Virus record (IMG/VR): IMGVR_UViG_3300025598_000192
Coordinates: 1 to 22,724 of that record
DNA: 22,724 nt
Reading direction: 5' to 3' (one strand)
Source of the DNA: a virus
The translations under genes were made by a program, and so were the position numbers. Shown one piece after another: positions 20,758 to 22,724 of this stretch (position 1 is the first letter of the stretch; every line of letters begins with the position of its first letter). Below the pieces are notes generated by a model that had not been told where the DNA came from, ran no database searches, and saw only the letters and a program-made list of their open reading frames with translations.

Positions 20758-21199
20758 ACACTTCACCCTTGACGAAGCAACGTACAGCGAGACGGCTATT
20801 CGTTTGCACATTGATAATCAACCCAGCGAACAACAGTTGCACAACATGAAAATTGCTGCTGAACACCTTGAGATGGTGCGCTCTGCAACTGGTCCTCTGC
20901 GTGTGAACTCATGGTTACGCTTACCTGCGGTCAATGAAGCTGTGGGCGGTAGCAAAATCAGCTCTCACATGGACGGTTGGGCTATTGATTGCAGCTCATC
21001 TGCACATACCCCCTATGAACTGTGTCAAATAGTGAAGAGTGCAGGTATTAAATTTGACCAAATGATTCATGAGTATGGTCGTTGGATGCACATTAGTTTT
21101 GCACCAGAGATGCGCCAGCAAGAGTTGACCATCTTCAAACCAGAAGGCAAATATAAGCCAGGCATTCTCACAGAAGCTGAGTACCACGCTCACGCATAA
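20741..21199 (+). CDS. Endolysin, M15-type (D-Ala-D-Ala carboxypeptidase-like) peptidase
   Basis: 152 residues from the ATG at 20741, with GGAG 6 bases upstream; a TTG at 20729 is an in-frame alternative without a better site. Peptidase M15 motifs: Ser-Ser-His76-x-x-Gly-x-Ala-Ile-Asp83, then Phe-Asp-Gln-x-Ile-x-Glu111-x-x-x-Trp-x-His117-Ile-Ser. His76, Asp83 and His117 would hold zinc and Glu111 would act as the base. The N-terminus SEHFTLDEATYSETAIRLHI is a common start for this single-domain class. No signal peptide or membrane anchor, so a holin is needed for export. It would cleave peptide bridges of the cell wall. The last gene of the plus-strand operon. Confidence 0.8.
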   Translation: MTQLSEHFTLDEATYSETAIRLHIDNQPSEQQLHNMKIAAEHLEMVRSATGPLRVNSWLRLPAVNEAVGGSKISSHMDGWAIDCSSSAHTPYELCQIVKSAGIKFDQMIHEYGRWMHISFAPEMRQQELTIFKPEGKYKPGILTEAEYHAHA

Positions 21200-21211
21200 A
21201 TCGGTTGGTCA

Positions 21212-21272
21212 GGGGTAGAAAAATCTTAAAACGGATTTCGCTCCCCCGCCACCAAAAAAATCACGTTTTTTG
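21212..21272. terminator. Convergent intergenic region with weak stem-loops
   Basis: Between the endolysin stop (21199) and the methyltransferase stop (21261) lie 61 bases. GGGG 21212-21215 pairs with CCCC at 21243-21246, with an inner GAAA-x-ATC/GATTTC pairing (21218-21225 with 21234-21239). A second A/T hairpin, C plus six A (21253-21259) against six T plus G (21266-21272), follows. Neither is a classical terminator, but the A/T hairpin read on plus ends in a T-run and read on minus also ends in a T-run, so a bidirectional terminator is possible. Confidence 0.35.
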
Positions 21273-21956
21273 AAATATCAAGTTGACGAATGTTCTTGCC
21301 ATCAACTTGTAGCCCTTGCCACGCAAAAACAAGCAAATCTTCTTCACTGAACCTGGTGCAAATTCTTCGCTAGGCTCAATCATGATGATATAGGGCTGAT
21401 ACAAGTCAAAGTCTATATCTGCCAAAATTTCGTAGTCGTGACCTTCTACGTCAATCGACAACATGATGTTTCCTGTGCGATTCTTCAAAATGTCGTTAAT
21501 TCTGATAGTTGGCACAGTGATGGTTTCTGTTATCTGACCATCTTTCCAATTTTCAACAAAACTCTTGTTTACGCTGGATATCTCATTGTCTGGGCTGACG
21601 TAAAACTTAATCTCTTCTTTGTGACTATTGGTTACAGCGTAATTCAGAACTTCTGCGCTTCTGTGCTTTTTCAACTCTGGTATCAGTTTAGGGTTTGCTT
21701 CCACCAACACGCACTTAACGCCCATACGTTCAAACAAGTAGCTGGGGCTTGTATTGACGGGATGGTTTGCACCTATTTCAATGAAAATCAAACCAAACCC
21801 GCCATGTGACGTTTGATTAGCCCATACCAGGCTTGTCAAAATCACATCTTCGTAGGCTTGAGCAAAAGAGGGTTGCAAAAACGTCGGAATGGTCGGTGCA
21901 TCCATGCCGTGTTGATTGATTTTCTCAAGAATAAACGGATTTAAATAATGATTCAC
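21261..21956 (-). CDS. FkbM-family SAM-dependent methyltransferase
   Basis: 231 residues on the minus strand, start GTG at 21956 overlapping the upstream stop by GTGA. SAM-binding motif I is Phe58-Ile-Glu-Ile-Gly-Ala-Asn64, followed by an acidic ribose-binding position in Val-Leu-Val-Glu86-Ala-Asn-Pro, a middle Asn-Tyr-Ala-Val and Ser-x-Asp-Val-Glu-Gly-His-Asp174-x-Glu-Ile-Leu, the FkbM hallmark. It would transfer a methyl group to a hydroxyl, often on a sugar. The neighbour and opposite strand suggest a glycan or surface modification function. It could modify host polysaccharide, a phage-bound glycan or a sugar nucleotide; substrate is unknown. Confidence 0.75.
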   Translation of the reverse strand: MNHYLNPFILEKINQHGMDAPTIPTFLQPSFAQAYEDVILTSLVWANQTSHGGFGLIFIEIGANHPVNTSPSYLFERMGVKCVLVEANPKLIPELKKHRSAEVLNYAVTNSHKEEIKFYVSPDNEISSVNKSFVENWKDGQITETITVPTIRINDILKNRTGNIMLSIDVEGHDYEILADIDFDLYQPYIIMIEPSEEFAPGSVKKICLFLRGKGYKLMARTFVNLIFQKT

Positions 21957-22724
21957 ATGGACTCCAAGTATTCTTGATTGTGTGCGCTGATGTAGTTTTG
22001 AACTGATAGCAGCAGGTCTGTTCTTTTACACATAGACTCGCCCAAAAGCGCCATCACGGTTTTCAAATCTTCATTGCTCATGCTGCCAAGCTCCTCTCGA
22101 ACCCAAGCCTTGTAGTGCGGCGCAAGCTGTTGAGCAAGAATCACAGAAGAGTGGATTTCTTTGATTAGACGGGCTGGTAACTCTGGCGTGTAAAACTCTG
22201 CGGTCATGAGATTTTCGTCAAACATCTCAACTGACTTGATGTAACCGTGGTTTGCACAGTTCATGACTTCCAGCATCTCATTGGTTTGCCCATGTTCTTT
22301 GTTGTTCAAAATGTAGCTGAACTTCTCAGGCAAAACTGGTTTTTCCTTAGTGTAGAAAAAGACGTTGGAATAGTACGCTACCATCACATCCAGCTCTCTG
22401 AACTGACTCAAATGCTGCCAAGTAGCGCCTGTGCTGCTCAAGTCAAAGAACAAGGGATTGCTAGGGCTGTGTGCGTCTAGGTACTGAATGGCTTTCTTGC
22501 CATCCTCATACGCCAGTTTGCGGCTGAATGGCACATAGTAAGCAGTGCCGTAATAAGCTGTGTATATCTTGTGCAATAAGTAACAATCTCTGCCCAAGAA
22601 CACAATGTTTCTGTGACCAACGTTCTTGTGCAGGTACTCGCTGACGCACAAAAGAAAAGGCACATTTACTCTTGCTGACAACTGAGAAAAATAGTTTATG
22701 TGATGGTTTCTAAACTGAATTTCT
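21953..22724 (-). CDS. Possible HAD-type glycan-cluster protein (N-terminus outside window)
   Basis: The frame stays open to the right edge (codons upstream of the TTG at 22681 read without stops), so the gene begins outside the window; 256 residues are visible. The visible part has Ile-Val-Phe-Leu-Gly-Arg-Asp-Cys-Tyr-Leu-Leu-x-x-Ile-Tyr, then Tyr-Val-Pro-Phe-Ser-Arg-Lys-x-Ala-Tyr-Glu, then Phe-Phe-Asp-Leu-Ser-Ser-Thr-Gly-Ala. The order 'F-x-x-RD-x-Y-x-L ... SR ... D-x-(G/S)-x-x-G' resembles HAD-superfamily proteins of polysaccharide clusters (COG5610-like in my memory). Its HAD catalytic motif would be in the missing N-terminus. It overlaps the methyltransferase start by 4 bases, so they are one operon. 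The assignment is tentative. Confidence 0.45.
   Translation of the reverse strand, partial: EIQFRNHHINYFSQLSARVNVPFLLCVSEYLHKNVGHRNIVFLGRDCYLLHKIYTAYYGTAYYVPFSRKLAYEDGKKAIQYLDAHSPSNPLFFDLSSTGATWQHLSQFRELDVMVAYYSNVFFYTKEKPVLPEKFSYILNNKEHGQTNEMLEVMNCANHGYIKSVEMFDENLMTAEFYTPELPARLIKEIHSSVILAQQLAPHYKAWVREELGSMSNEDLKTVMALLGESMCKRTDLLLSVQNYISAHNQEYLESM

Noticed and set aside
1-22724. tRNA genes, CRISPR arrays, insertion sequences and attachment sites
   Set aside because: The gaps between genes are too short for tRNAs except 489-740, which has no cloverleaf; no spaced direct repeats or transposase-like frames were seen.

Overview
The window is a contiguous piece of a tailed double-stranded DNA phage genome. 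It carries most of the virion-structure module, a lysis module, and the edge of a carbohydrate-modification module. The gene set has portal, scaffold, HK97-type capsid, a head-tail adaptor, a large tail hub protein, tail fibres and a run of large glycine-zipper/coiled-coil proteins that look like ejection proteins. No tape measure, sheath or tail-tube/chaperone frameshift pair is seen, so a short-tailed (podovirus-like) particle is the best reading. A nested inner/outer spanin pair indicates a Gram-negative host. The style resembles uncultured aquatic phages; host genus cannot be read from the sequence.

Layout. Bases 1-740: end of the portal gene, a 56-residue basic ORF, then about 250 bases with two tiny, strongly basic peptides, four mutually complementary segments, a G/C-rich hairpin, and a good sigma70-type promoter overlapped by a dyad. 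Bases 740-5103: head genes (two unknown small proteins, scaffold, major capsid protein, two beta-rich proteins, a neck-like protein, adaptor). Bases 5106-11843: tail hub, fibre and fibre-accessory genes. They include two pairs of likely paralogues: 7110-7628 with 10869-11843, and 10531-10866 with 19023-19373. Bases 11848-17925: two small proteins followed by four large putative internal/ejection proteins. Bases 17925-19373: small basic and hypothetical proteins, one with two membrane spans. Bases 19384-21199: lysis cassette with a coiled-coil membrane protein that appears to start at ATT, a one-span protein, an Rz-like inner-membrane spanin, an out-of-frame Rz1-like lipoprotein nested inside it, a holin-like protein and an M15 peptidase. 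Bases 21261-22724: two minus-strand genes, an FkbM-type methyltransferase and the incomplete gene of a possible HAD-type glycan enzyme, convergent with the lysis genes.

From about 740 to 21199 all genes are on the plus strand, packed with 0-50 base gaps or ATGA/TGATG overlaps. This suggests one or a few long late transcripts, with translational coupling setting protein ratios. The observations most worth a second look are the leader-like region at 489-740, a nearly perfect 12-bp GAAA-capped hairpin inside a coding region between the capsid and adaptor genes, the ATT start, the nested spanin pair, and the minus-strand methyltransferase pair. No tRNA, CRISPR array, insertion sequence, reverse transcriptase or origin was seen.
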